DNA from: Bradyrhizobium jicamae
Lineage (GTDB): Bacteria > Pseudomonadota > Alphaproteobacteria > Rhizobiales > Xanthobacteraceae
Assembly: GCF_001440395.1 (NCBI RefSeq)
Contig: NZ_LLXZ01000057.1
Coordinates: 35,987 to 86,618, forward strand
Direction: 5' to 3'
Length of the DNA stretch: 50,632 nt
Part shown: positions 1 to 8,705 of the stretch, piece after piece
How positions within the stretch are numbered: position 1 is the first letter of the stretch
Layout of the letters: every line of letters begins with the position of its first letter
Notes under the pieces: generated by a model
Databases searched by the model: none
What the model was told of the DNA's origin: nothing
Seen by the model: the letters and a program-made list of their open reading frames with translations, nothing else
Made by a program: the position numbers and the translations under genes

Positions 1-528
1 GACGGCAACATGGCTGCGGTGACGCAGACGCTGCTCTCGACCTTCGGCTCGAAGTTCGTATCGGGCCAGACCGGCATCACCATGAACAACGGCATCATGT
101 GGTTCGACCCGACACCCGGCGTGCCGAACTCGCTGGCACCCGGCAAACGCTGCCTGACCAACTACACGCCGGTGCTGGCGCAGGTGGCTGATGGCCGCCG
201 CGTTGCGGTCGGCGCCTCCGGCGGCCGCCGCATCCTGCCGGCGGTGAGCCAGCTTCTGTCCTTCGTGATGGATTTTGGCATGGACCTCGATGCGGCGATC
301 CATCAGCCCCGCATCGACGCCAGCGAGGGCGCGATCGTGATCGGCGACGTCCGCCTGCCGCAGGCCGCGCGCGAAGCCTTGGGCGCACGCTTCGATTATG
401 AGGAAGCACGCATCCAGACCCTGCCGATGAAATTCGCCTGCCCGAGCATCGTGATGCGCAACGGCGAAACCAATAGCGGCGCGACCGAGCCGTTCCACGC
501 CTGGAGCGAGGCGGTGGCGGAGGGGTGA
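1..528 (+). CDS. ggt: Gamma-glutamyltransferase, C-terminal part (5' truncated by window edge)
   Basis: The frame is open from base 1 and encodes the last 175 residues, so the true start lies outside the window. The start of the fragment (DGNMAAVTQTLLSTFGSKFV) and the NNGIMWFDP and GPP/SLAPGKR-like segments are typical of the small subunit of gamma-glutamyltranspeptidase, an Ntn hydrolase that cleaves or transfers the glutamyl group of glutathione and related gamma-glutamyl compounds. The catalytic Thr and the maturation site lie upstream and cannot be checked. These enzymes are usually exported, but that cannot be judged here. A convergent DUF1236 gene follows, with a hairpin between them. 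Confidence 0.87.
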   Translation, partial: DGNMAAVTQTLLSTFGSKFVSGQTGITMNNGIMWFDPTPGVPNSLAPGKRCLTNYTPVLAQVADGRRVAVGASGGRRILPAVSQLLSFVMDFGMDLDAAIHQPRIDASEGAIVIGDVRLPQAAREALGARFDYEEARIQTLPMKFACPSIVMRNGETNSGATEPFHAWSEAVAEG

Positions 529-559
529 GGTTTGGACGAATCCGGCGTCCCAAATAAGA

Positions 560-585
560 AAGTGCGGCACCGAGGTGCCGCACTT
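560..585. terminator. Hairpin terminator between convergent ggt and DUF1236 gene
   Basis: A perfect 12-bp stem (560-571 with 574-585) has a two-base centre. Read on the minus strand it is followed by TTTCTTATTT, which makes it a good intrinsic terminator for the DUF1236 gene. Read on the plus strand the tail is CGTCGTTT, so it is weaker for ggt. Confidence 0.75.
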
Positions 586-611
586 CGTCGTTTAACTGCG
601 ATGCCGCAGCC

Positions 612-1856
612 CTACCTTGTCTGCGGCTCGATCGTCACCATGCAATCGGCGCCGCTCTGGCCGGACACCACGATCTGTCCGTCCGCAGCACCGAGCGCAA
701 TCGGCGCGGTCGAGGCGCCGCCGGGGACGCGGACCGTGACGCTGATGGTTTCCTGCTGCGCCGCCGCTGAGCCGACCGTCTGCGGCGTCAGTTCAGTGAC
801 ATTGCCCGCGGTGTCCCGCCGCATGATGCGGCACGGCGAGGCGCCACCGGCAGCGGCCACCGTGCCGGTGTAACTGCCTGAGCTGCTGGTGCCACTGGTG
901 CCGGCCGTACCGCTCGCGCCGCCGGCGGCACGAATGCGGGAGGCATCACGCGGGACCTGGCTCACGATCCGGCGCGTGCGCGGCTCGACAATCACGATTT
1001 CCTCCTCGGTCGTGAAGTAATCATAGCCGCGATATTCCGGCTCGATCGCCACGATGGTATCCGGCACCCGATAGACCCGCACACGCTGCGGGATGGGTTC
1101 GCCGACCCGGATCGCGATATTGAGATTACGCTCGGGTTGCGACAGGCGCTCGCGGGTCAGCGTCTGCGAAATCCGCGTCTGCTTTTCGACCGAGATGTTG
1201 GACTGCTGGCCCGTCTGCGTCTGACCCGTCTGACTCTGGCCGGTCTGTGTGTTGGTGGAAGGCTGCGTACGCGTGGTGTCGGTCGCCGTCGACGGTCGGT
1301 TCGCGTCCTTGCTCGTATCCTTGCCCTGCTCCGCAGCATTCTTCGAGCTATCACGCTGATCGCGGCCGGATTCCTTCTGCGTCGTGGTCGTTCCCTCACG
1401 CTCCTTCTGGGCGGACGTGGTTCCTTCCTTGCCCTTGTCGGACTCCGCGCGCGACTTTTCGCGATCGCTGTCGCGTTTCATCTCAGCACTGCCCTTGCTG
1501 TCCTTGGCATCCTTGCCGTCGCGATTGCGCGAATCCTGCGCGCGATCGCTGGACCTGGCGTCGTCGCCGCGGCCGCGCTTGCTGTCATCGGCTGCGGCTG
1601 CCGGGCGCTCGGACGATGGCGCGGCCTTGCCCCTCTCCTCGGTCTGCCGGGAACCGGCGCCTCGCTCCTCACGCCCTCCTTGCGCCTTTTGTTCCGCAGC
1701 CTGCCCGCGTTCCTGCGATGCAGCACCCTTGCCGGAATCGCTCGGCCGCGTCTGTTTCTGCTCTTCGCCTCTTGCGCCCGGCGACTGACCATAGGAGACG
1801 GCCGGTGCCAGCATCAGGCAGATAATTCCAGTCGATAACAGCAATTGTTTGCGCAT
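612..1856 (-). CDS. Secreted DUF1236 protein with a long charged, low-complexity region
   Basis: The product has 414 residues. The ATG at 1856 is chosen because GGAGGAG sits just upstream and because residues 1-22 form a signal peptide ending near VSYGQ. Residues about 25-215 are extremely hydrophilic (E, K, R, D, S, Q, G) and end in QTG repeats, like a hydrophilin or LEA-type disordered segment. A DUF1236 domain follows (around VYRVPDTIVAIEPEYRGYDY), which is common in Bradyrhizobium periplasmic proteins of unknown function. The last 90 residues are Gly/Ser/Thr/Ala-rich and carry two Cys. An exact EcfG-type promoter sits 34-58 bases upstream, so general-stress control is likely. No enzymatic function is suggested. 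Confidence 0.8.
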   Translation of the reverse strand: MRKQLLLSTGIICLMLAPAVSYGQSPGARGEEQKQTRPSDSGKGAASQERGQAAEQKAQGGREERGAGSRQTEERGKAAPSSERPAAAADDSKRGRGDDARSSDRAQDSRNRDGKDAKDSKGSAEMKRDSDREKSRAESDKGKEGTTSAQKEREGTTTTQKESGRDQRDSSKNAAEQGKDTSKDANRPSTATDTTRTQPSTNTQTGQSQTGQTQTGQQSNISVEKQTRISQTLTRERLSQPERNLNIAIRVGEPIPQRVRVYRVPDTIVAIEPEYRGYDYFTTEEEIVIVEPRTRRIVSQVPRDASRIRAAGGASGTAGTSGTSSSGSYTGTVAAAGGASPCRIMRRDTAGNVTELTPQTVGSAAAQQETISVTVRVPGGASTAPIALGAADGQIVVSGQSGADCMVTIEPQTR

Positions 1857-1889
1857 TGGGATCTCCTCCAGATCGGCGTTACGCAAGCG

Positions 1890-1914
1890 AACGTTCGCCG
1901 ATGCCGGAGGTTCC
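1890..1914 (-). promoter_or_regulatory. EcfG-type general stress promoter for the DUF1236 gene
   Basis: On the minus strand GGAAC (1914-1910), 16 bases, then CGTT (1893-1890) match the known alphaproteobacterial EcfG consensus GGAAC-N16/17-CGTT with no mismatch. The -10 box lies 33 bases before the ATG of the stress-like DUF1236 gene. Confidence 0.7.
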
Positions 1915-1944
1915 GAAACAGCTAATGCTGTGATTGAGAGATCG

Positions 1945-3237
1945 CTACAGCCCAAACCGGTCGCGCACACGCCCGGCCAGCACAGCCGCAGTGACGCCGA
2001 CCGGCCAGAAGGCGTGCAGCGCCATCGGCTTGATGCCGGTGATCGGCATGTCGATCCCGGCATTCTTTCCGCCGATGAGGCGGCGCGCGAGCTGCCCGCC
2101 CATTGCGGTCGACAGCGCGACGCCGCGGCCGTTGCAGCCGAGCGAGATCAGCAGGTTTTCCGCGGGCTCATGCACATGCGGATAATGATCGGGCGTGATC
2201 GCGAGCCGGCTGTTCCAGCCGTGCGTCCAGCTCGCGCCCTTCAGCCGCGGCCATAGCCGTTCCGCGTAGCGGATGAGATAGGCGACGTCGGCAGGCTTGC
2301 TGATCCACCGCATCGGCCCGCGGCCGCCCATCAGCAAGCGATTGTGCTGATCGATGCGGTAATAGACCGTGATATGTCCGCTCTCGTAGAGAACCGGCCG
2401 CGTCGGCATGATTTCGCGTGCGACATCGTCAGGCAGAGGCGCGGTCGCGGTGATGGACGAGAACACCGGCACGATGCTGCGGCGAAGCGCCGGCCACAAA
2501 TCATCGGTGAAGCCATTGGTCGCGAGCAGCACTTTTTCGGCGCGCACGATCCCGCGCGGCGTCTCGATGCGCCAGCCGCCACCTTCACGCGACAACGACA
2601 GCGCCGGCGTCTCGCCGTGCACCGCAGCGCCTGCCGCGATCGCAGCGCGCGCCAGTCCGCGTGCATAGCTGAGCGGATGCAGGTCGCCGCCGCGATTGTC
2701 CAGCATGGCGCAGAGATAGCGGTCGGTGCCGGTCATCTCCCGCATCTGATCGCGGTTCAACAGCGTCACCGGCATGCCGCGGCGGATGCATTGCTTCGCG
2801 GTTACCTCGATCGCAGCCGCGCTTGCCTCATTATAGGCCGCGCGCAGCGTGCCGTTCTGCCTGGCCTCGCAGGGGATCTGGTAACGGCGGATCAGGTCGA
2901 ACGTGTAGTTGGTGGTGCCGTAGGCGAAATCGATCATGCGGCGGCCGAACTCGGCGCCGAAATCCGCCTCGATCTGGTCAGGGTCGTGCTTGAGGCCCGG
3001 ATTGACCTGGCCGCCATTGTTGCCGGAAGCGCCCCAGCCCGGCTGCTGCGCTTCCAGCACGAGCGCATTCACGCCCTGCTCGGCAAGATGCAGCGCGGTG
3101 GACAGTCCCGTAAAGCCGCCGCCGATGATCGCGACCGCAACATTCCCGTCGCCATCGAGCGGCGGCGTCGGTGTCGGCGCGACCGCCGTATCGGCGTAGA
3201 GGCTTGGCGGCAGCGGCAAGGATACAGGCGCGTTCAT
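1945..3237 (-). CDS. FAD-dependent amine/amino-acid oxidoreductase (PuuB-like, DAO family)
   Basis: The product has 430 residues. An N-terminal dinucleotide fold shows GGGFTG at about residues 39-44 and an acidic ELEAQ-like end of strand 2 (LVLEAQQPG). The segment GASGNNGGQVNPG is typical of gamma-glutamylputrescine oxidase-like DAO proteins, and the C-terminal LISLGCNGRGVALSTAMGG closes the FAD site. Such enzymes oxidise secondary amines or gamma-glutamylated amines to aldehyde or imine with release of peroxide. The ATG at 3237 is preferred; a TTG two codons upstream is possible, and no clear ribosome site separates them. It is the last gene of the ABC transporter operon, 18 bp after the ATPase stop, so its substrate is probably the imported compound. 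The exact substrate is unknown. Confidence 0.82.
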   Translation of the reverse strand: MNAPVSLPLPPSLYADTAVAPTPTPPLDGDGNVAVAIIGGGFTGLSTALHLAEQGVNALVLEAQQPGWGASGNNGGQVNPGLKHDPDQIEADFGAEFGRRMIDFAYGTTNYTFDLIRRYQIPCEARQNGTLRAAYNEASAAAIEVTAKQCIRRGMPVTLLNRDQMREMTGTDRYLCAMLDNRGGDLHPLSYARGLARAAIAAGAAVHGETPALSLSREGGGWRIETPRGIVRAEKVLLATNGFTDDLWPALRRSIVPVFSSITATAPLPDDVAREIMPTRPVLYESGHITVYYRIDQHNRLLMGGRGPMRWISKPADVAYLIRYAERLWPRLKGASWTHGWNSRLAITPDHYPHVHEPAENLLISLGCNGRGVALSTAMGGQLARRLIGGKNAGIDMPITGIKPMALHAFWPVGVTAAVLAGRVRDRFGL

Positions 3238-3255
3238 GGACAACAGACCGAAGGC

Positions 3256-3987
3256 TTAGAGCGGATGCAGCACGCGCCGCAAAAAGTCCTGCGTGCGCGC
3301 ATGCTGCGGCTGGTTAAGAACTGATTTTGCCGGCCCCTGCTCGACGATCACGCCGCCGTCGATGAACAGCACGCGGTCGGCGACATCGCGGGCAAACCCC
3401 ATCTCATGGGTAACGACGACCATGGTCATGCCGTCATCGGCGAGCTTGCGCATCACCGAAAGCACGTCGCCGACCAGTTCAGGGTCGAGCGCCGAGGTCG
3501 GCTCGTCGAACAAAATCGCCTTCGGCTGCATCGCCAGCGCACGCGCAATCGCCACGCGCTGCTGCTGCCCGCCCGAGAGTTGCGGCGGATGGACTTCGGC
3601 CTTCTCGGCCAGCCCCACCTGCGCCAGCAGCGCGCGGCCGCGCTCCAGTGCCGCGGCGCGCGGCTCCTTCTTCACATAGACCGGCCCCTCGATGACGTTC
3701 TCCAGCGCGGTCCGATGCGGAAACAGGTTGAAGCGCTGGAACACCATCGAGACCTGGGTGCGGATCGAAACGATCGAAGGCGCATTGCGATCCACCCGCG
3801 CACCCTCGACGGTGATATCGCCGCTGTCATAGCTTTCCAGCCCGTTGATACAGCGCAGGATGGTGGACTTGCCGGAGCCGGAGGGGCCAATGATGCAGAC
3901 CACCTCGCCCTTCTCGACGGAGGCCGTGATGCCCTTGAGCACCTCGACCTTGCCAAAACTCTTGTGAACGTTGGAAAGCTCGATCAT
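3256..3987 (-). CDS. Polar amino acid ABC transporter, ATP-binding protein
   Basis: The product has 243 residues, the normal length for a GlnQ/HisP-type ATPase. Walker A is GPSGSGKS (34-41), the signature is LSGGQQQR (137-144), Walker B is ILFDEPTS (158-165) with Glu162, and the switch His is in VVTHEMG (His194). The longer upstream reading frame is rejected because the ATG at 3987 overlaps the permease stop as ATGA, a translational-coupling arrangement. The protein energises uptake of an amino acid-like substrate together with the permease and binding protein upstream. Confidence 0.93.
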   Translation of the reverse strand: MIELSNVHKSFGKVEVLKGITASVEKGEVVCIIGPSGSGKSTILRCINGLESYDSGDITVEGARVDRNAPSIVSIRTQVSMVFQRFNLFPHRTALENVIEGPVYVKKEPRAAALERGRALLAQVGLAEKAEVHPPQLSGGQQQRVAIARALAMQPKAILFDEPTSALDPELVGDVLSVMRKLADDGMTMVVVTHEMGFARDVADRVLFIDGGVIVEQGPAKSVLNQPQHARTQDFLRRVLHPL

Positions 3988-4637
3988 TTCTGGCCCGCGC
4001 GCTTTTCGAAGTGGCGGACCAGCAGAATGAGTGGAATGCTCATGGTGAGATACATCAGCGCAACAAGTGTGAACACGCTGGTATTCTTGAAGGTCGAGGA
4101 CGCAATCAGCTTGCCTTGCAACGCAAGCTCGGCAACCGTGATGGTCGAAGCCTGCGAAGAATCCTTCAACATCATGATCATGACATTGCCGTAGGGCGGC
4201 AACACGATCTTGATCGCCTGCGGCAGCACCACGCGGCGCATGGTCTGCCACCAGCCCATGCCGATCGCCTGCGCTGCCTCGACCTGCCCCTTGTCGATCG
4301 CCTCGATGCCGGCGCGAAAATTCTCGGCCTGATAGGCCGAATAGGCGATGCCGAGGCCGAGGATCGCCGCCTGCAGCGCCGTCAGCGTCAGGCCGAACTC
4401 CGGCATCACGAAGTAGAGATAGAACAGCAGCACGATGATCGGGATGCCGCGGATGACGTTGATCAGCCCGGCGCTCAATCCCGAGAGCACGCCGATGCCG
4501 GAAACCCGCATCAACGCCCAGATCAGGCCGAGCAGCGTGGACAACAGCAGCGAACCGATGGTGACGATGATCGTCAGCGCCACGCCGTTCATCAGGATCG
4601 GCAGGAACTCGATCGTGTCGCGCCAGAAGGACTGCAT
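3984..4637 (-). CDS. Polar amino acid ABC transporter, permease
   Basis: The product is a 217-residue HisM/GlnP-type inner-membrane permease with about five hydrophobic segments and the EAA loop ([20 protein letters not shown]) that docks the ATPase. The ATG at 4637 is chosen because it overlaps the binding-protein stop (TGATG), which places the two genes in one coupled operon. Only one permease gene is present, so the channel is probably a homodimer, or it pairs with a subunit encoded elsewhere. Confidence 0.92.
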   Translation of the reverse strand: MQSFWRDTIEFLPILMNGVALTIIVTIGSLLLSTLLGLIWALMRVSGIGVLSGLSAGLINVIRGIPIIVLLFYLYFVMPEFGLTLTALQAAILGLGIAYSAYQAENFRAGIEAIDKGQVEAAQAIGMGWWQTMRRVVLPQAIKIVLPPYGNVMIMMLKDSSQASTITVAELALQGKLIASSTFKNTSVFTLVALMYLTMSIPLILLVRHFEKRAGQK

Positions 4638-5404
4638 CAGGCCCCCTGCGCCTTCAGGCCCCATTTATCGAGGATCTTTTCCACCGTACCGTTGGCCTTG
4701 AGCTTCGCCAGCGACGCGTTGATCTTGGCCAGCAGTTCGGTATCGCCCTTGCGCACGCCGATGCCGACCGCGCCCACGGTCGTGGGCTTGTAGCTCTCGA
4801 CGATGCGCGCTTCGGGAAAACCGCCCTGCTTGAGGTTATAGGCGAGGATCGGATAGTCGGCGAAACCGGCCTTCAATCGCCCGGCGTTCACGTCGCGCAG
4901 GATGTCGGGAATGGTGTCGTAGGCTTTTACTTCACTGAACAGGCCCGACTTCTTCAGCGCATCGACGAAAGCCGTCCCGACCTGCGCGCCGACCACCGCG
5001 CCTTTCAGATCTTCCTGGCTGGCGTAGGCCTTGCTGTCGCTCTTCGGCACCAGCAGCCCTTCACCGTAGCTGTAGAACGGCTCGGAGAAATCGATCACTT
5101 CCTTGCGCGCCGGCGTGACGAACATCGCCGCCGAGATGATGTCGATCTTGTTCGAGGTGAGCGAAGCGATCAGGGTGGAGAACTGCATCGGCTCGATCTG
5201 CACCTGGAAGCCGGCGTCCTTGCCGATCTCGGTGATGAGATCGACCATGATGCCCTGAATGCTGTTGGTCTTGGTGTCGAGGAAGGTGAAGGGCACGCCT
5301 GTCGGCGTCGAGCCCACCTTCAACACCTGCTGCGCGGATGCCGGCATTGCGGCTGTGAGAACCAAAGCCGCCACCGCGGCCTGAACGAGACGCTTCAGAG
5401 CCAT
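4637..5404 (-). CDS. Amino acid ABC transporter, periplasmic substrate-binding protein
   Basis: The product is a 255-residue family 3 solute-binding protein. Residues 1-24 form a signal peptide ending in PASAQQ, and the mature part has the typical [11 protein letters not shown] and [16 protein letters not shown] segments. AGGAGG lies seven bases before the ATG at 5404, which fixes the start and rules out the longer upstream frame. It is the first gene of the operon and is read away from the XRE-cupin regulator. Two inverted-repeat sites in the intergenic space probably control it. The ligand cannot be read from sequence; an amino acid, opine, polyamine-like compound or sulfoxide is possible. 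Confidence 0.92.
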   Translation of the reverse strand: MALKRLVQAAVAALVLTAAMPASAQQVLKVGSTPTGVPFTFLDTKTNSIQGIMVDLITEIGKDAGFQVQIEPMQFSTLIASLTSNKIDIISAAMFVTPARKEVIDFSEPFYSYGEGLLVPKSDSKAYASQEDLKGAVVGAQVGTAFVDALKKSGLFSEVKAYDTIPDILRDVNAGRLKAGFADYPILAYNLKQGGFPEARIVESYKPTTVGAVGIGVRKGDTELLAKINASLAKLKANGTVEKILDKWGLKAQGA

Positions 5405-5491
5405 TGCACATCCTCCTGAAACCGGACACCGTTCCGGCCAACCCACGTCCCCTTGAACCAAAGAGTTGCGGGCAACGCCGTTCGGGCCTAT

Positions 5492-5507
5492 TTTCACCAA
5501 TATGAAA
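5492..5507. promoter_or_regulatory. Candidate operator 1 in the transporter/regulator intergenic region
   Basis: The site is an inverted repeat, TTTCA-N6-TGAAA with centre CCAATA. The same arrangement recurs 51 bases away as operator 2, and both contain ATATGAA. It lies between divergent genes, one of which encodes a DNA-binding regulator. Confidence 0.55.
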
Positions 5508-5542
5508 TTGTGGTCACAGTTCCCCGACTATTGCAAGCCATT

Positions 5543-5558
5543 TTCATGCATATGAAGA
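5543..5558. promoter_or_regulatory. Candidate operator 2, beside the XRE-cupin start
   Basis: TTTCA-N6-TGAAG with centre TGCATA matches operator 1 in spacing and in ten of eleven fixed bases. It ends 12 bases before the GTG start of the regulator, a position suited to autoregulation. Confidence 0.55.
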
Positions 5559-5570
5559 AAGCAGCCTGAC

Positions 5571-6239
5571 GTGAGCGGTGGCAAAAGAATAAAGAAAGCA
5601 GCGCCCAAGCCCCGAAAGGCCGCGCGCACGCCCAAGGCAAAGCCCGCCGCCAGGCCGGCTGAACCTGCAATGGACCTGGCGGTCGGCCGCCGCATTCGCG
5701 ACCTGCGCCGCGAACACAAATTGTCGCTGGAGGTGATTGCCGATCGAACCGATCTGTCGATCGGCTTCCTCAGCCAGATCGAGCGCGGCCTGTCGTCGCC
5801 ATCGCTGCGCGTGCTGGCGACGCTGGCGGACGTGCTCGGCGTCGGTATCGCCGCGCTGTTCGGCTCGAAGCCGAGCGACGATGCCGGTTCCGGCGGCGTG
5901 GTCACGCGCCAGTTGCAGCGCGCCGAACTAAAATTGTGGCGCACCGGCATTTCCAAGCAATTGCTGAGCCCTGCCGGAACTGAAAACCGCCTCAATCTGT
6001 TTCTCGTGCACCTCGAGCCCGGCGGCAATACCGGCGACGAACTCTACACCCATGACGGCGAGGAAGCGGGATTGGTGCTGGAAGGCGAGATGACGTTGAC
6101 CGTGGATGCCGAGACCTGGTCGCTCAAGACCGGCGACAGCTTCCGTTTTGCCAGCCGCCGCCCGCATCGCTTCTCAAATCCCGCTGATAATGCGAAAGCG
6201 GTGGTGTTGTGGGTGAACTGCGTGACGCAGGCGGGTTGA
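5571..6239 (+). CDS. XRE-family transcription regulator with C-terminal cupin
   Basis: The product has 222 residues. A Lys/Ala/Pro-rich tail (1-33) precedes a helix-turn-helix domain (about 36-95, with IGFLSQIERGLSSPSLRVL as the recognition part). A cupin domain follows (about 145-220) with the HDGEEAGLVLEGEMTLTVD core. XRE-cupin proteins of this kind commonly sense a small metabolite and control amino-acid or amine catabolic genes. The GTG at 5571 is used; an internal ATG at Met34 would remove the basic tail. It is followed after 20 bp by the molybdoenzyme gene, so the two are probably cotranscribed. Confidence 0.88.
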   Translation: MSGGKRIKKAAPKPRKAARTPKAKPAARPAEPAMDLAVGRRIRDLRREHKLSLEVIADRTDLSIGFLSQIERGLSSPSLRVLATLADVLGVGIAALFGSKPSDDAGSGGVVTRQLQRAELKLWRTGISKQLLSPAGTENRLNLFLVHLEPGGNTGDELYTHDGEEAGLVLEGEMTLTVDAETWSLKTGDSFRFASRRPHRFSNPADNAKAVVLWVNCVTQAG

Positions 6240-6259
6240 ACCACAGTCTGGAGTAAATC

Positions 6260-8557
6260 ATGGATCAGGCCGCAGACGATTGGGCCCCCCACAGCGCACA
6301 CTGGGGCGCCTTCTCCGCGCGATGGAACGGCGAAACCCTCGATGTCACGCCTTACGAGGGCGACCCGGCGCCCTCGCCGATCCTGCAAAACTTCACCACC
6401 GCGATGCGCCACAAGGCGCGCATCCTGCGGCCGATGGTCCGCAAGGCGTGGCTGGATCGCAGCGCGCGCACCGAGCGCACGTTCGATCAGGAATTCGTCG
6501 AGTGTTCGTGGGATAGGGTTCTCGACCTGCTGGCTAGCGAACTATCGCGGGTCAAAGCTGAACATGGCGCAGCCGCGGTCTTCGGCGGCTCCTATGGCTG
6601 GTCCAGCGCCGGACGTTTCCACCACGCGCAGAGCCAGGTTCATCGTTTCCTGAACATGGCGTTCGGCGGCTACGTGCGTTCGGTGAACAGCTACAGCGCC
6701 GGCGCATCAGCCGTGATCCTGCCGCATGTGATGGGCGGCTATGAGGCCGTCTCGCGCCACAACGTGACCTGGGACCAGATCGCCGAGCACAGCGACGTTG
6801 TGCTGGCGTTCGGTGGCATGGCGCTGAAGAACTCGCATGTCGCCAGCGGCGGCATCAGCCGGCACATCGAGCGCGACGCGATGGCGACGGCCGCACGCCG
6901 CGGTGCGGCCTTCTACTGCATCAGCCCGCTACGGGACGACATGCCGGCAGACGCCAACGCACGATGGCTGCCGATCAAGGTCGGCACCGATGTCGCGCTG
7001 ATGCTGGCGCTCGCGCACACGCTCCTGACCGAAGACCTCTGCGACAAGGCCTTCATCGAACGCTATTGCACCGGTTTTGAAAACTTCGAACGCTATCTGC
7101 GCGGCCGCGATGACGGCACGCCGAAGGATGCGGCATGGGCGGCTGACATCACCGGCATTTCATCCGGCACGATCATCGACCTCGCCCGTCGCCTGCCGCG
7201 CGGGCGCACCCTGATCGCGGTCTCGCATTCGCTGCAGCGGGCGCAATATGGCGAGCAGCCGGTGTGGATGGGTGCGGTGCTCGCGGCCATGCTCGGCCAG
7301 ATCGGCCTGCCCGGCGGCGGATACAATTACGCGCTCGGCGCGCTCGGCCACACTGGCCGCCGGATCAACGCCGTTCCGATTCCGACGCTTTCGCAGGGCA
7401 AGAACGGCGTCAGCGAGTTCATCCCGGTCGCGCGCGTCAGCGACATGCTGCTCAATCCGGGCGAGCCGTTCGAATACAACGGCCGGTCCATGCACTATCC
7501 CGACATCAAGCTGGTCTATTGGGCGGGCGGCAACCCCTTCCATCATCATCAGGACATCAACCGCATGCGGCAAGCCTTCAACGCGCCGCAAACGATCGTG
7601 GTGCACGAAAGCGCCTGGACGCCGATGGCGAAATTCGCCGACATCGTGCTGCCCGCAACCATGACGCTGGAGCGCGACGATATCGGCGCCGCCGGCACCG
7701 ACCCAAGACTGGTCGCGATGCGCAGGGCGGTCGACCCGATCGGCGAAGCGCGCGACGATTTTGATATCTTTGCCGGCCTTGCGCGAAAACTGGGCGTCGA
7801 GCAGGCGTTCACGGAGGGCCGCGATAGCCGGCAATGGCTGGCGCATCTTTACGAGCCGACGCGAAAGGCGCTGGTCGAAGCAGGTTGGGATGCACCTGAT
7901 TTCGATGAATTCTGGCGGCGCGGCGAACTCGCGCTGCCGTCGGCCCCCGATGACGGCGGCTTCCTGCGCGCCTTCCGCAACGATCCCGCCGCCAACAGGC
8001 TTTCAACGCCAAGCGGCAAGATCGAGATCTATTCGAAAGCCATCGCGAGCTTCGGCTATGACGATTGCCCCCCGCACCCGGCCTGGCTGCCGTCGACCGA
8101 ACCGCCGAGCGCGCGCCACCCGCTGACGCTGATCGCCAACCAGCCGGCGACCCGGCTGCACAGCCAACTCGACTTCGGCGCCTACAGCCAATCCAGCAAG
8201 GTTGCCGGCCGTGAAGTCGTGCGCCTCCACCCTGACGATGCCAAGCGCCGCGGCGTCGCCAATGGCGACATCGTCCGCCTGTTCAACGACCGCGGCGCGT
8301 GCCTGGCCGCCGCCGCCGTCACCGACGACGTCATGCCCGGCGTGATCCAATTGTCCACCGGCGCCTGGTACGATCCGGAGCGAGGTGCGACCGAGCAGCC
8401 CCTTTGCGTCCACGGCAATCCGAACGTGCTCACCCGCGACATCGGCACATCGCGCCTCGCGCAGGGCTGCTGCGGTCAGGTGACGGTGGTCGAGTGCGAG
8501 AAATATGAGGGCGCGTTGCCGTCGATCCGGGCCTTCGATCCTCCCGGTCAGCGGTGA
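6260..8557 (+). CDS. Cytoplasmic molybdopterin S/N-oxide reductase (BisC/TorA/DMSO reductase family)
   Basis: The product has 765 residues. The N-terminus (HSAHWGAFSARW) is the typical opening of the BisC-TorA-DorA group, with no twin-arginine signal and no iron-sulfur Cys motif, so the protein should stay in the cytoplasm. SYGWSSAGR (111-119) supplies Tyr112 and Trp114, which match active-site Tyr and Trp of DMSO reductase. NSYSAGAS contains Ser146, the probable molybdenum ligand. The C-terminal MGD-binding domain is complete. Known relatives reduce biotin sulfoxide, methionine sulfoxide, TMAO or DMSO. The shared promoter region with an amino-acid transporter favours an amino acid-type S- or N-oxide, but this is inference. 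Confidence 0.88.
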   Translation: MDQAADDWAPHSAHWGAFSARWNGETLDVTPYEGDPAPSPILQNFTTAMRHKARILRPMVRKAWLDRSARTERTFDQEFVECSWDRVLDLLASELSRVKAEHGAAAVFGGSYGWSSAGRFHHAQSQVHRFLNMAFGGYVRSVNSYSAGASAVILPHVMGGYEAVSRHNVTWDQIAEHSDVVLAFGGMALKNSHVASGGISRHIERDAMATAARRGAAFYCISPLRDDMPADANARWLPIKVGTDVALMLALAHTLLTEDLCDKAFIERYCTGFENFERYLRGRDDGTPKDAAWAADITGISSGTIIDLARRLPRGRTLIAVSHSLQRAQYGEQPVWMGAVLAAMLGQIGLPGGGYNYALGALGHTGRRINAVPIPTLSQGKNGVSEFIPVARVSDMLLNPGEPFEYNGRSMHYPDIKLVYWAGGNPFHHHQDINRMRQAFNAPQTIVVHESAWTPMAKFADIVLPATMTLERDDIGAAGTDPRLVAMRRAVDPIGEARDDFDIFAGLARKLGVEQAFTEGRDSRQWLAHLYEPTRKALVEAGWDAPDFDEFWRRGELALPSAPDDGGFLRAFRNDPAANRLSTPSGKIEIYSKAIASFGYDDCPPHPAWLPSTEPPSARHPLTLIANQPATRLHSQLDFGAYSQSSKVAGREVVRLHPDDAKRRGVANGDIVRLFNDRGACLAAAAVTDDVMPGVIQLSTGAWYDPERGATEQPLCVHGNPNVLTRDIGTSRLAQGCCGQVTVVECEKYEGALPSIRAFDPPGQR

Positions 8558-8602
8558 CGCGGTGTAGTGGCCCCTTGTATGACCAGCGCGAGCTATTCCA
8601 CC

Positions 8603-8684
8603 GTCATTGCGAGCGAAGCGAAGCAATCCATCGCGCGGCTTGCGGAGACATGGATTGCTTCGTCGCTTCGCTCCTCGCAATGAC
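8603..8684. repeat. Long intergenic palindrome, family A, copy 1
   Basis: The arms are GTCATTGCGAGCGAAGCGAA (continuing to 8631) and its near-inverse, which carries a few extra bases. Together they could form a hairpin of about 30 bp. A second copy occurs at 24872-24953 in the opposite orientation. Repeats of this kind are frequent in Bradyrhizobium genomes. It sits between the convergent molybdoenzyme and DadA genes. Confidence 0.8.
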
Positions 8685-8705
8685 AGCGGCGGATGCTGTG
8701 CGCTC

